A stretch of 64,000 bases of DNA from Ancylobacter novellus DSM 506. GTDB taxonomy: Bacteria > Pseudomonadota > Alphaproteobacteria > Rhizobiales > Xanthobacteraceae. The stretch is from assembly GCF_000092925.1 (NCBI RefSeq), contig NC_014217.1:3658001-3722000 (forward strand), written 5' to 3'. The notes beneath the pieces were generated by a model that did not search any database, was not told the origin of the DNA, and was given only the letters and a program-made list of their open reading frames with translations. Positions 24,861 to 34,142 of this stretch are shown one piece after another (the first letter of the stretch is position 1; the number at the start of each line of letters is the position of its first letter). The translations under genes were made by a program, and so were the position numbers.

Positions 24861-26139
24861 CGCCCTGCTCCGCCCGGCGTTTGGCGGCGCGCCGCTCGGC
24901 CAGCGTCGCGCCGGTAAGCGCGTCGCTCTCGGCTTTCGACGTGGCGCCGCCGGGCCGCTGAACGCACTTGATCGCCACGCCGTCGACATCGTCGGCCGCC
25001 CGCGCGAGCGTCAGCCGCCGCGCCTCGGTGAGCCGCAGGCCGATGGTCGAGGTCTGGGCGAAGCAGGCGCGGGCCACGGCGTCGGTCGCTTCCGGCTTCG
25101 CCAGCAGGCGCAGCGACACGACCGGCCGGCCCTTCTTGCCGAAGCGATGGGCAAGGCTGACGTCGAGCACGCCTTCCTGCGCACGCAGGAACTCGCAGGC
25201 CGTGCCGATCTCCTCGCCGGTCATGTCGTCGATCTCGAACTCGATCACCGCCACGCGGTCCGTCTCGATGCCGTCCTCTTCGAACGCCAGCACGCGCAGC
25301 ACGTTGGGCATGCCCGGCAGGCGGCGGGTGCCGGCGCCCGTGCCCGAGGCCACCAACCGCCCGGAAACCGGCCGGCCGGGCTTCGCCAGATGGCGGATGA
25401 TGGCGGCCCCGGTGGGGGTGACGCGCTCGCCGGCGACGCCGTCGTCGCGCCAGTCATAGGTTTCGAGGATGGCGGCGGTGGCCGGCGCGGGAACCGGCAG
25501 CAGCCCGTGCTGGGTCTTCACCATGCCGCCGCCGAGTGGGAGCGGCGCCACCGTCCATTGCGCGCCGTCGAGAGCGGCGGCGAGGCTACCGGCGGCGACC
25601 ACGTCGAGCAGCGAATCCCAGTCGGCGATCTCGTGGAAATTCACCTCCTCCACCGGCAGGCGATGGATGGCCGCCTCGGCGCGGGCAATGATGCCGAGGA
25701 TCGCGCTCGCCTGCCGCGCCGTGCCGGGATGCAGGCTCGCCCGCTCGATGCGCGCGAGCATGTCGAGATAGGTGCCGGCGCCGTGGCCGTGATCGTGCTG
25801 GCCGTGGTCATGCGCGTGATGCGCATGCGCCTCGGCATGAGCATGCGCATGGCCGTGATCATGGGAATGAGCGTGGGCCTCGGCATGAGCATGGGCGTGG
25901 CCATGCTCATGCGCGTGCCCATGCCCCGTCGCCAGCCCGAAGCGCAGGGCGCGCACCGCGCCGCTCTCGCCCTCGGTGAGGAAAGGCTCGCCCGCGCCTT
26001 CCGGCAGCACGGCGCGACAGTCCTCAAGCACGCGGTCGCGCAAATCGGGGAAGGCATCGACCAGCGCCGCCACGAACATGTCGCCCGCGACGCCGCCGAC
26101 CGGGTCGAGATGAATCCGCCTCGCGCCGCCGGATGTCAC
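24853..26139 (-). CDS. larC: Nickel insertase LarC (single unbroken ORF, His-rich)
   Basis: The 428-residue CTP-dependent cyclometallase puts nickel into the pincer nucleotide. The N-terminal part ('RIHLDPVGGVAGDMFVAALVD') and C-terminal part ('VIEFEIDDMTGEEIG', 'GLRLTEARRLTLAR') correspond to LarC1 and LarC2, which in Lactiplantibacillus are joined by a frameshift but here are one frame. Residues 73-119 hold 22 histidines in 47 positions, a likely nickel store. The start is GTG and overlaps the larA stop as GTGA. Confidence 0.95.
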   Translation of the reverse strand: MTSGGARRIHLDPVGGVAGDMFVAALVDAFPDLRDRVLEDCRAVLPEGAGEPFLTEGESGAVRALRFGLATGHGHAHEHGHAHAHAEAHAHSHDHGHAHAHAEAHAHHAHDHGQHDHGHGAGTYLDMLARIERASLHPGTARQASAILGIIARAEAAIHRLPVEEVNFHEIADWDSLLDVVAAGSLAAALDGAQWTVAPLPLGGGMVKTQHGLLPVPAPATAAILETYDWRDDGVAGERVTPTGAAIIRHLAKPGRPVSGRLVASGTGAGTRRLPGMPNVLRVLAFEEDGIETDRVAVIEFEIDDMTGEEIGTACEFLRAQEGVLDVSLAHRFGKKGRPVVSLRLLAKPEATDAVARACFAQTSTIGLRLTEARRLTLARAADDVDGVAIKCVQRPGGATSKAESDALTGATLAERRAAKRRAEQGDE

Positions 26140-27443
26140 GCCGCCGCCTGCCGTTCCCGATAGACGGGAATCACATAGGGTCCCTCGGGGATGATCGCGA
26201 GCGCGTCGTCGCCATAGCGTGCGAGGGATGCTGCGATGGCGGCGTCGAGGTCGGGCACGATCTCCACCGCGGTGATGCGGCGCTCCTCGGCGGTGAGCCC
26301 GGTGGTGAAGAGCTGGATGCGCCCGACCCGCATGGGCTTGAGCTGCATCTCGGTCTGCCACTCGTCGACATCGGCCAGCGTCTTGGCGGTGAGCGTGGCG
26401 AGGAAGCGCTCCGGGCCGAGCTCGACGAGGCGGGCCTGCGCCTCCCGGAACTCGTGGCTGCCGAAGCCTTCCGAGCATTCCGAGGCAATGATCAGCGTGC
26501 CGCCAGGCTCGAGGATGTCGATCGGCGTCACCATGCCCTTGACCGTCTGGTAGTAGGTCTTGTCGAGCGGGTAGCCGGCGGAGGAGGTCACCACCGTGTG
26601 GAAGCGGCGCGGCACCTCGATGATGGTCGAGGCCTCGACATACTCCACCGCGGCGAGGTGGCTGGCGATGATCTCGCCGAAGGAGACGAAGACGAGGTTG
26701 CGCGCCTCGTCCAGCACCGTGTTCAGGGCGTAGATCTCGCCGACCTTGCGCACGATCTCCAGTTGCTCCTCGTGCAGCGGATTGCCGACGAGGTTGCACT
26801 GGACCGCGAGCGGGTCCTCCATGAAGCGGGCGGAATGGAAGGTGCGGATGGTCTGGTGGCCGGCGACGCCCGGGGCCACCACCTTGCGCCCGCCCGACCA
26901 GCCGGCCATGAAATGCGGCTCGACGAGGCCGGTGGCGATGCGCAGATCGGTCTCGACGAAGCGGCGGTCGATGAAGACCGGCGTGCCGCGGGTGGCCGTC
27001 GGGCCGAGGTCCACATGGTCATGCTCGTCGCGGGCGAAGTGGTTGACCACCTTCACCTTGTCCAGCACCCACGGATCGCCGACCAGCTCGGCCAGCTCCT
27101 CGCCCTCGTTGGGACGGTGCAGGCCGGTGGCGACCAGCACGGTGATTTCCTCGGCCGGGATGCCGCCTTCGATCATGGCCTCGATCATCGGCCGCAGGAA
27201 CAGCCGGTTCGGCACCGGGCGGGTGATGTCGCAGATGAGGATGCAGGCGCTCTTGCGGCCCTTGGCCAGTTCGGCGAGCGGGGCGGAATTGACCGGGTTG
27301 GCGAAGGCGTTGCGGATGGCGGCGACGCCGTCCGGCAGCGCCGGCAATTCGGCCTTGCGCAGCACGGTCGGCCTCGCCTTCGGCGGCAGGTTGAGCGGCA
27401 GCGCGCCGCGTCCGAAAGCCAGTTCCAGAGCCGTTCCCTGCAT
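26136..27443 (-). CDS. larA: LarA-family nickel-pincer-dependent racemase/epimerase
   Basis: The 435-residue protein keeps the catalytic set of lactate racemase with nearly the same numbering. D72 and R75 (CDITRP) bind substrate, H109 (ATGLHRP) and H177 (EPHFMAGW) are the acid/base pair, K187 (SGGRKVVAPG) carries the cofactor, and H203 binds nickel. The H177-K187-H203 spacing (10 and 16) equals that of the known enzyme. It heads the operon larA-larC-larE-larB with a GGAG ribosome-binding site. LarA homologues act on various 2-hydroxy acids, so lactate is only one candidate. No lactate transporter or dehydrogenase is adjacent. Confidence 0.93.
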   Translation of the reverse strand: MQGTALELAFGRGALPLNLPPKARPTVLRKAELPALPDGVAAIRNAFANPVNSAPLAELAKGRKSACILICDITRPVPNRLFLRPMIEAMIEGGIPAEEITVLVATGLHRPNEGEELAELVGDPWVLDKVKVVNHFARDEHDHVDLGPTATRGTPVFIDRRFVETDLRIATGLVEPHFMAGWSGGRKVVAPGVAGHQTIRTFHSARFMEDPLAVQCNLVGNPLHEEQLEIVRKVGEIYALNTVLDEARNLVFVSFGEIIASHLAAVEYVEASTIIEVPRRFHTVVTSSAGYPLDKTYYQTVKGMVTPIDILEPGGTLIIASECSEGFGSHEFREAQARLVELGPERFLATLTAKTLADVDEWQTEMQLKPMRVGRIQLFTTGLTAEERRITAVEIVPDLDAAIAASLARYGDDALAIIPEGPYVIPVYRERQAAA

Positions 27444-27596
27444 GATCGCTCCTTAAGCAAGCTGTCCGCGTCCCCCGGGGGAACGGTCGCCTCGCCTATG
27501 AACCGGCGGGCGGGTCAGGGATCATGATATCCCGCTGGGGCGCGGTCATAAACCGGTGCGGCGGCGAGGGAAAGCCGCGTTTACGGCTCCGATGGG

Positions 27597-27784
27597 CCTC
27601 GTCCTGAGGTGCTGACCCTTATTGCTCTTCGAGTCGACGGCTGCCGCCCTTGGACCGTCATCCCCGGGCTTGGCCCGGGGATCCACGACTTGGGCTGGCG
27701 CGCAAGATGTCACCGAAGTCGTGGATGGCCGGGCCAAGCCCGGCCATGACGTCGTAAACCACGGGTCGTGCTCTCAGGATGAGG
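27597..27784. repeat. Outer palindromic repeat interrupted by a second repeat family
   Basis: The left arm (CCTCGTCCTGAGGTGC) and right arm (GTGCTCTCAGGATGAGG) belong to the TCATCCTGAGG family but stand about 150 bases apart. A second palindrome sits between them. This fills most of the gap between selD and larA. Confidence 0.7.
27656..27752. repeat. Second intergenic palindrome family (CCCCGGGCTTGGCCCGGGG)
   Basis: Two hairpins (CCCCGGGC/GCCCGGGG and GGCCGGGC/GCCCGGCC) are joined by an inverted pair ATCCACGACTT / AAGTCGTGGAT, with CGTCAT at one end and ATGACG at the other. Similar elements are common in alphaproteobacterial intergenic DNA. A shorter related fragment is at 62081-62115. Confidence 0.75.
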
Positions 27785-27802
27785 GGCGCCGGGGTCGGCC
27801 GC

Positions 27803-28864
27803 TCAAACCACCGTCACTGCCGGCTCGCCTGCCACCGCCCGGCCGATGATCGCCGCGCGCGGATAGCCGGCGGCGCGGATCTGCCCGAGCAGCCGTTCCG
27901 CCGCCTCGGGGGCGCTGGCGACGAGGAGGCCGCCGGAAGTCTGCGGGTCGGTGAGGAGGTGCCGGCGCCAGTCGGGCAGGCCGGTGGGGAGATGCACCGC
28001 CTCGCCATAGCTCGCCCAGTTGCGGTGCGAGGCGCCGGTGACATGGCCCGCCTGCGCCAGCGCTCCGGCCTCGCCGAGCACGGGCAGCGCGTCGGCCGCG
28101 ATCTCCAGCGCGAGGTTGGAGCCCCGCGCCACTTCCAGCCCGTGGCCGAGTATGCCGAAGCCGGTGACGTCGGTGACGGCATGCACGGCCTCCTCCTTGC
28201 CCAACTCGGCGCCGATGCGGTTGAGCAGCGTCATCGAGCCGATCATCTCTTCATAGGCGGGCTTGGGAAGCGCCTCCTTCTTGAAGGCGGCGGAATAGAT
28301 GCCGACGCCGAGCGGCTTGGTCAGGATCAGCGCGTCGCCCGCCTTCGCGGTGCTGTTCTTCCGGATGTTCGAAGGCTTCGCCGTGCCGATGACGGCAAGG
28401 CCGTAGATCGGCTCGGGCGCATCGATGGAATGGCCGCCGGCCACCGGGATGCCGGCCTCCGCCGCGACCGAGGCGCCGCCTTTCAGGATCTCGCACACCA
28501 TCTCCGGCGCCAGCTTGCCGAGCGGCATGCCGAGGATGGCGAGTGCCAGCAGCGGCTTGCCGCCCATGGCGTAGACGTCGGAGATGGCGTTGGTGGCGGC
28601 GATGCGGCCGAACTCGTAGGGGTCGTCCACCATCGGCATGAAGAAGTCGGTGGTGGCGATTAGGCAGGTGTCGTCGTCGAGAAGGTAGACCGCCGCGTCG
28701 TCGCCGGTCTCGGTGCCGACGAGCAGCTTCTCGAACGACCCGGCCGCCGGCTGCTCCGCCAGCAATTCGCGCAGCACGGAGGGCGCGAGCTTGCAGCCGC
28801 AGCCGCCGCCATGGGCGAGGCTGGTGAGGCGGAAGGGCGGGGTCTCGGTGGGCTTGTCGAGCAT
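27803..28864 (-). CDS. selD: Selenide, water dikinase (selenophosphate synthetase)
   Basis: The 353-residue enzyme makes selenophosphate from selenide and ATP. The active-site loop is [11 protein letters not shown] with C22 and K25, equivalent to E. coli C17 and K20. It is the Cys form, so the enzyme is not itself a selenoprotein. The glycine-rich ATP site ('[22 protein letters not shown]') and '[10 protein letters not shown]' are present. It supplies the Sec system encoded 7-13 kb to the right. Confidence 0.96.
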   Translation of the reverse strand: MLDKPTETPPFRLTSLAHGGGCGCKLAPSVLRELLAEQPAAGSFEKLLVGTETGDDAAVYLLDDDTCLIATTDFFMPMVDDPYEFGRIAATNAISDVYAMGGKPLLALAILGMPLGKLAPEMVCEILKGGASVAAEAGIPVAGGHSIDAPEPIYGLAVIGTAKPSNIRKNSTAKAGDALILTKPLGVGIYSAAFKKEALPKPAYEEMIGSMTLLNRIGAELGKEEAVHAVTDVTGFGILGHGLEVARGSNLALEIAADALPVLGEAGALAQAGHVTGASHRNWASYGEAVHLPTGLPDWRRHLLTDPQTSGGLLVASAPEAAERLLGQIRAAGYPRAAIIGRAVAGEPAVTVV

Positions 28865-28925
28865 GATGGGTATCCCTGAGACGCGCCGCGTTTCCTAGCG
28901 GTGCGAGTGAGCGCGGCCATGTCCT

Positions 28926-29040
28926 GCGTCCTTCGAGGCCCGGCTTCGCCGGGCACCTCAAGATGAGGATCGGTCCTCTGATCTATTCGGTCCGTCCTCA
29001 TGCTGAGGAGCGGGGCGCAGCCCCGCGTCTCGAAGCACGC
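28926..29040. repeat. Two degenerate half-copies of the palindromic repeat
   Basis: The first half-copy (28926-28968) has CGTCCTTCGAGGCCCGGC and GCCGGGCACCTCAAGATGAGG. The second (28996-29040) has CCTCATGCTGAGGAGC and GTCTCGAAGCACGC. They lie between selD and the transglutaminase-like gene and differ in sequence from the full copies. Confidence 0.7.
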
Positions 29041-29046
29041 AGACGC

Positions 29047-30189
29047 TTACGCCGACATCTCCGTCGCCGTGATCGTGTATTTGAACGTGTCCGGGTCGAG
29101 GCAGTCGAGGCGCAGGCCCGCGACCTCGGCCTGCGGGTACATGAGGAAGCCGAGCTTCGGCCCGTTCGAGCCGGGCAGGGCGATGTCGTGGCCGTCATTA
29201 TAGGCGAGCCAGTTGCCTTCCCACGCGCCGAATAGCGCCTTGCGCGCGGCGACGACCTTGGCGTCGTCGAGGGCGTTCTTGCCCGGCGGCTCCTCCAGCA
29301 CGACCTTGCGCACGTCGGCCGGGTCGACCGCAGTCCAGCCGAAGCCATCCAGCCACACCTCGGCGCGGCAGTGCTGCGCCTTGCTCACGGTCGGGGAATT
29401 AGCCCCGAGGCTCTTGTAGCCGAAGGCGGAGGGGGCGACGCGCAGGCCGTAGAGGTCGCGGGCGGGGATGCCGGCGGCGCGGGCGAGGCCGACATAGAGC
29501 GCGTTGAGGTCGGCGCATTTGCCGCCGAGATTGCCGCTTTGCAGCAGCGAGGCGACATCGCCGGTGCCGCAGCCGCGGGTGGCGGCGTTGCGATAGGTGT
29601 TGTCGACCACCCATTCATAGATGGCGCGGGCCTTCTCGACGTCGCTTCCCTTGCCGGCGGTGATCTTGTCGGAGGTCGCCTTGACGATGCCGTCGGTCGG
29701 GATGAGGTCGGTCGCCTTGAGGAAGAAGGCGCGCTCATCCGCCGAGAGCGGCGCCACGCTGCCGGGCGTCGACAGGTCGGCGGCACGGCCGCGAGTGGCG
29801 AATTTCGAGGTGATCTCGACGCTGGGAGCGGCTTCGCCCTCCTTCCACGTCAGGTGCAGCATCTGCGCGCCGTAATTCGGGTCCTTCACGATCTGCGCGC
29901 TCGCGGCGTTGGTCTTCCACTCGCTGCCGGCCGGCTTGAACCAGTCGTCGGCGGAGAAGGCCGGCAGCGGCACCCAGGCCTGTGCCGGGCCTGACTTGCC
30001 GGCGGGGGCGGTGACGTCGAGCCGGGTGACGACAGTGAAGCTGCGCCACGCGCCGGGCTTGGGCGCGAACACCGCACCGCCGGAAGCAGCCCCCGCGGGA
30101 GCCGCAGCCTGCGCCAGGGCGTGGTGGGGAAGTGCGACGCCGGCGGCGAGCGCGGCACCGGCTTTCAGGAACTCACGACGATTGTTCAT
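29047..30189 (-). CDS. Tat-exported transglutaminase-like protein
   Basis: The 380-residue product opens with a twin-arginine signal (NNRREFLKAGAALAAGVALPHHALA), so it is exported folded to the periplasm. The transglutaminase-like domain is seen at 'GNLGGKCADLNALYVGLARAAGIPAR' (catalytic Cys), 'QHCRAEVWLDGFGW' (His) and 'VDPADV' (Asp). Bacterial members are cysteine peptidases or transferases with mostly unknown targets. A TlpA-like thiol protein gene ends 23 bases upstream in the same direction, so the two are likely co-expressed. Confidence 0.88.
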   Translation of the reverse strand: MNNRREFLKAGAALAAGVALPHHALAQAAAPAGAASGGAVFAPKPGAWRSFTVVTRLDVTAPAGKSGPAQAWVPLPAFSADDWFKPAGSEWKTNAASAQIVKDPNYGAQMLHLTWKEGEAAPSVEITSKFATRGRAADLSTPGSVAPLSADERAFFLKATDLIPTDGIVKATSDKITAGKGSDVEKARAIYEWVVDNTYRNAATRGCGTGDVASLLQSGNLGGKCADLNALYVGLARAAGIPARDLYGLRVAPSAFGYKSLGANSPTVSKAQHCRAEVWLDGFGWTAVDPADVRKVVLEEPPGKNALDDAKVVAARKALFGAWEGNWLAYNDGHDIALPGSNGPKLGFLMYPQAEVAGLRLDCLDPDTFKYTITATEMSA

Positions 30190-30211
30190 AGGTTGGCTCC
30201 CGGTGGGTTCT

Positions 30212-30838
30212 TCATTCGTCGAGCGGCGGCAGGGTGCCGCCGGCGGTTGCGCCCGCCGGATCGGCAAGGCTTTCGAGAAGACGCACGGCTTCCGGGTCGT
30301 CCCAGTCGACCGGGCCGCCGGCATAAAGGCGCAGCGTGTGCGAGGGATCGAGCACGAAGCTCGACGGCAGGCCGACGACCTTCCACGCCTTCAGCGCGGC
30401 GCGGTCCTCGTCGAGCAGCACGGGGAAGGGCACGGGATGGGCGTCGAAGAAGCGGCGCACGCGCAGCTCGACCTCGCCGACATCCACCGCCAGCACCGCA
30501 AAAGACCGATTCGGCAGGCGCCCGGCGAGCCGCGACAACCCCGCCCTCTCCTCCCGGCAGGGCTCGCACCATGTCGCAAAGAAGTGAACGAGGACAACTT
30601 TTCCTTGCAGTGCAGCAAGGTCCTGCCGGCCCTGATTGAGCGAATTCAGCGCGAGCGAAGGTACTCCCTGCCCGAACGGCAGAGGCGATTCACGCGCCAG
30701 AAGCGGCCCGCCGCCCAGCGTAGTTAACGCTAGGGCAGCGACAACACTGCTGTAATACCAAGTTACCGTGCCCCGGCACGCGGGAGCCTCTGGCGCAAGC
30801 ACGGTGTCGATGCTGCGACGAAGCCGTGTAATCGTCAA
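30212..30838 (-). CDS. TlpA/ResA-like periplasmic thiol-disulfide oxidoreductase
   Basis: The 208-residue protein has an N-terminal membrane anchor or signal (about 26-48) and a thioredoxin fold with the WCEPC active site (C91, C94) in 'VVLVHFFATWCEPCREERAG'. The cis-Pro loop (VVGLPSSFVLDPS) is present. Relatives reduce apocytochromes or other periplasmic disulfides. It is the first gene of a two-gene unit divergent from the formate dehydrogenase operon, so a role near that periplasmic enzyme is possible but unproven. Confidence 0.88.
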   Translation of the reverse strand: MTITRLRRSIDTVLAPEAPACRGTVTWYYSSVVAALALTTLGGGPLLARESPLPFGQGVPSLALNSLNQGRQDLAALQGKVVLVHFFATWCEPCREERAGLSRLAGRLPNRSFAVLAVDVGEVELRVRRFFDAHPVPFPVLLDEDRAALKAWKVVGLPSSFVLDPSHTLRLYAGGPVDWDDPEAVRLLESLADPAGATAGGTLPPLDE

Positions 30839-30955
30839 TCAGCCCAGGGGCAGGTTCCCTTACGTATTGCGACGCAGCATTTCCAAACCGCACGGCAACA
30901 TCGCGAATTGCTTGGAAAGACACGGGTTTTTGTCGCGCCTAAGCCTTTCGTCTGT

Positions 30956-30984
30956 TTGACATTGGAGAAGCTAAAAAATAGCCT
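30956..30984 (+). promoter_or_regulatory. Candidate promoter for the formate dehydrogenase operon
   Basis: A TTGACA -35 hexamer (30956-30961) is followed after 17 bases by TAGCCT as a possible -10. The spacer contains an A-tract. The start codon lies about 60 bases downstream. No clear FNR-type TTGAT-N4-ATCAA box is seen nearby. Confidence 0.35.
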
Positions 30985-31043
30985 TTCCATCGAAGAAGCC
31001 TATCGGTTGACGGCTTCGCAGAGGTAATTCGGGAGGGTCTCGC

Positions 31044-34000
31044 ATGAATATGGAGCTCTCGCGCCGCACGTTCCTGAAAACGTCGGGTGCGGGGATCGCG
31101 GGCACCACGCTTGGTGCCTTCGGCTTCAGCGAGGCGGAGGCCGCCGTGGCCGCCGCCGTGAAGCCGTTCCACCTGGTGAACACCACGGAAACGCGAAACA
31201 CCTGCACCTACTGCTCGGTCGCCTGCGGCATCATCATCTATTCCAAGGGCGACCTCAGGAAAGGCGAGAAGGCCGACATCGTCCATATCGAGGGCGATGC
31301 GGACCATCCGACCAATCGCGGCACGCTGTGCCCGAAGGGCGCGGCGCTGCGCGACGTCGTCAAGTCCGAGACTCGCCTCACCCAGCCCATGGTGCGCAAG
31401 GCCGGCTCCGACAAGTTCGAGCCGATCTCCTGGGATGCGGCGCTCGACAAGATCGCCCGCGCCATGAAGGACGATCGCGACGCGAACTTCATCGCCACCA
31501 ACAAGGATGGCGTGACGGTCAACCGCTGGCTCACCACCGGCTTCCTCGCGGCTTCGGCCACGACCAACGAGACGGCTTTCTGCACCTACAAGGTGGTGCG
31601 TTCGACCGGGATATTGGCGTTCGATAACCAAGCGCGTGTCTGACACGGCCCGACGGTGGCGAGTCTCGCCCCAACATTCGGCCGTGGCGCAATGACCAAC
31701 TCCTGGACGGACATCAAGAACACCGACCTCGTCGTGATCATGGGCGGCAACGCCGCCGAAGCCCATCCGTGCGGCTTCAAATGGGTCACGGAGGCCAAGG
31801 CCAACCGCGGCGCCAAGCTGATCGTCGTCGACCCGCGCTTCACCCGCTCGGCGTCGGTAGCGGACTATTACGCGCCGATCCGCCAGGGCACCGACATCGC
31901 CTTCCTGCTGGGCGTGATCAACTACTGCATGCAGAACGACAAGGTGCAGTGGGAGTACACCAAGGCCTTCACCAACGCGCCCTATCTGGTGAAGGAGGGC
32001 TTCGCCTATCAGGACGGCCTGTTCACCGGCTATGACGAGGCCAAGCGCGACTACAACAAGGACACCTGGGAGTACGAGCTCGGCCCCGACGGCTATGTCG
32101 TGGCCGACGAGACGCTCACCCATCCGCGCTGCGTGTGGAACCTGCTGAAGCAGCATGTCGCCACCTACACGCCGGAGATGGTGGAGCGCATCTGCGGCAC
32201 GCCGAAGGACCAGTTCCTGAAGGTGGCGCAGATGATCGCCGAGTGCTCGTCGCCGACCAAGACGATGACGAGCATGTACGCGCTCGGCTGGACCCAGCAT
32301 TCCAAGGGCTCGCAGAACATCCGCACCATGGCGATGCTGCAGCTCATCCTGGGCAATATCGGCGTGCGCGGCGGCGGCATGAATGCACTGCGCGGCCACT
32401 CCAACATCCAGGGGCTGACCGATATCGGGCTGATGAGCAACCTCATCCCCGGCTATCTCAACATCCCCACGGACAAGGAGACGGACTTCACCACCTACAT
32501 GTCGACGCGCGGCTTCAAGCCGCTGCGGCCGAACCAGATGAGCTACTGGCAGAACTACAGGAAGTTCTTCGTCAGCTTCATGAAGTCCATGTGGGGTCCG
32601 GCGGCGACGGCGGACAATGAGTGGGCCTACCAGTACCTGCCCAAGCTCGACGTGCCGGGCTACGACGTCTTGCGCGCCTTCGAGCTGATGAAGCAGGGCA
32701 AGATGAACCTCTATTTCTGCCAGGGGTTCAATCCGCTGCAGGCCTTCCCCAACAAGGCCAAGCTCGCCGAGGCGCTCGCCAAGCTCAAGCTGCTCGTGAT
32801 CATGGACCCGCTCCAGACCGAGACGGCCCGCTTCTGGGAAGACCACGGTATCTACAACAAGGCCGATCCGGCCAGCATCAAGACCGAGGTGATCCAGCTT
32901 CCCTCCACCTGCTTCGCGGAGGATGAGGGCTCGCTGGTGAACTCCGGCCGCTGGCTGCAATGGCACTGGCCGGGCGGCTCGCCTCCGGGCGAGGCGCACA
33001 CCGACGTGTGGATCATGGCGCAGATCCATCTGCGGCTGAAGGAGCTGTACCGCAAGGAAGGCGGCGCCTTCCCCGATCCGATCCTCAACCTGGTCTGGAA
33101 CTACAAGGACGCCAACGAGCCGACGGCCGAAGAGCTCGCCAAGGAGATGAACGGCTACGTTCTCACCGACGTGCTCGACCCGAACGACCCGACCAAGAAG
33201 GTGCTCGAGGCCGGCAAGCAGATCCCCGGCTTCGCCGTGCTGCGCGACGACGGCGCGACCGCGTGCGGCTGCTGGATCTATTCCGGCTGCTTCACCGAGG
33301 CGGGCAACATGATGGCGCGCCGGGACAATTCCGACCCGGACGACACGGGCGCCTATCTCAAATGGGCGTTCGCCTGGCCGGCAAACCGGCGCATCCTCTA
33401 CAACCGCGCCTCCTGCGACCTCGACGGCAAGCCGTGGGATCCCTCGCGCAAGCTGATCGAGTGGGACGGCTCGAAATGGACCGGCTACGACGTGCCGGAC
33501 ATCGCGCCGACCGCCAAGCCGCGGGATGTCGGCCCCTTCATCATGAACCCGGAAGGGGTGTCGCGGCTATTCGCCCGCAAGATGATGCGCGACGGGCCGT
33601 TCCCCGTGCATTACGAGCCGTTCGAGAGCCCCGTCGCCAACGTGATCGCGCCGAAGATCGTCGGCAATCCGGTGGCGCGCGTGTTCCCGGACGACCTCAA
33701 GCAGTTCGCCAAGACCGGCTCGCCGGACTTCCCCTATGCGGCGACCTCCTACCGCCTCACCGAGCATTTCCACTACTGGACCAAGAACAACCATGTGAAC
33801 TCGGTCCTGCAGCCGCAGCAGTTCGTCGAGATTTCCGAGGAACTGGCGAAGGAGAAGGGCATCGAGAAGGGCGGCTGGGCGCGGGTGTGGTCGACGCGCG
33901 GCGAGATCCTCGCCAAGGCGGTGGTCACCAAGCGCATCAAGCCGATGACCGTCGACGGCAAGACGGTGCACATCATCGGCATCCCCATCCACTGGGGCTT

Positions 34001-34130
34001 CGTCGGTGCCGCCCGCAAGGGCTTCCCGGCGAACGTGCTGACACCCTTCGTGGGCGACGCGAACATCGAGACGCCGGAGTTCAAGGCGTTCCTCGTCAAT
34101 ATCGAAGCGTCCACCGGACCGGTAGCGTAG
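31044..34130 (+). CDS. fdnG: Formate dehydrogenase-N alpha subunit, selenoprotein (UGA = Sec200)
   Basis: One 1028-residue protein is read through an in-frame TGA at 31641-31643. The context F-D-N-Q-A-R-V-[Sec]-H-G-P-T-V is the known FdnG/FdoG active site, where Sec binds molybdenum. A Tat signal (SRRTFLKTSG) precedes a [4Fe-4S] site with C54, C57, C61 and C96. The downstream part holds the molybdopterin-binding domains ('GRGAMTNSWTDIKNTDLVVIMGGN', 'YRLTEHFHYWTKN'). It oxidises formate to CO2 in the periplasm and passes electrons to FdnH and FdnI. A gene caller that stops at TGA would split it into 199- and ~825-residue pieces. Confidence 0.97.
31641..31672 (+). promoter_or_regulatory. Bacterial SECIS element with UGA codon in fdnG
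   Basis: Starting 11 bases after the UGA, GG-T-GGCGA / TCGCC-CC forms a hairpin with a bulged U and a GUC loop (31655-31672). The same 11-base spacing, bulged U and GU in the loop occur in the E. coli fdhF/fdnG hairpin that binds SelB. Confidence 0.88.
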
Positions 34131-34142
34131 GAGGGCGGCGCG

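Noticed and set aside
24853..26139. Frameshift site in larC
   Set aside because: Both halves are in one continuous frame, so no programmed slip is needed here.
27480..27545. NikR-like operator upstream of larA (CTATGA .. TCATGA)
   Set aside because: The half-sites are about 20 bases apart instead of the expected 16 and do not match the consensus well.
31044..34130. fdnG as a frameshifted or nonsense-broken pseudogene
   Set aside because: The stop is TGA in the exact Sec context with a SECIS hairpin, and selA, selB, selC and selD are adjacent.
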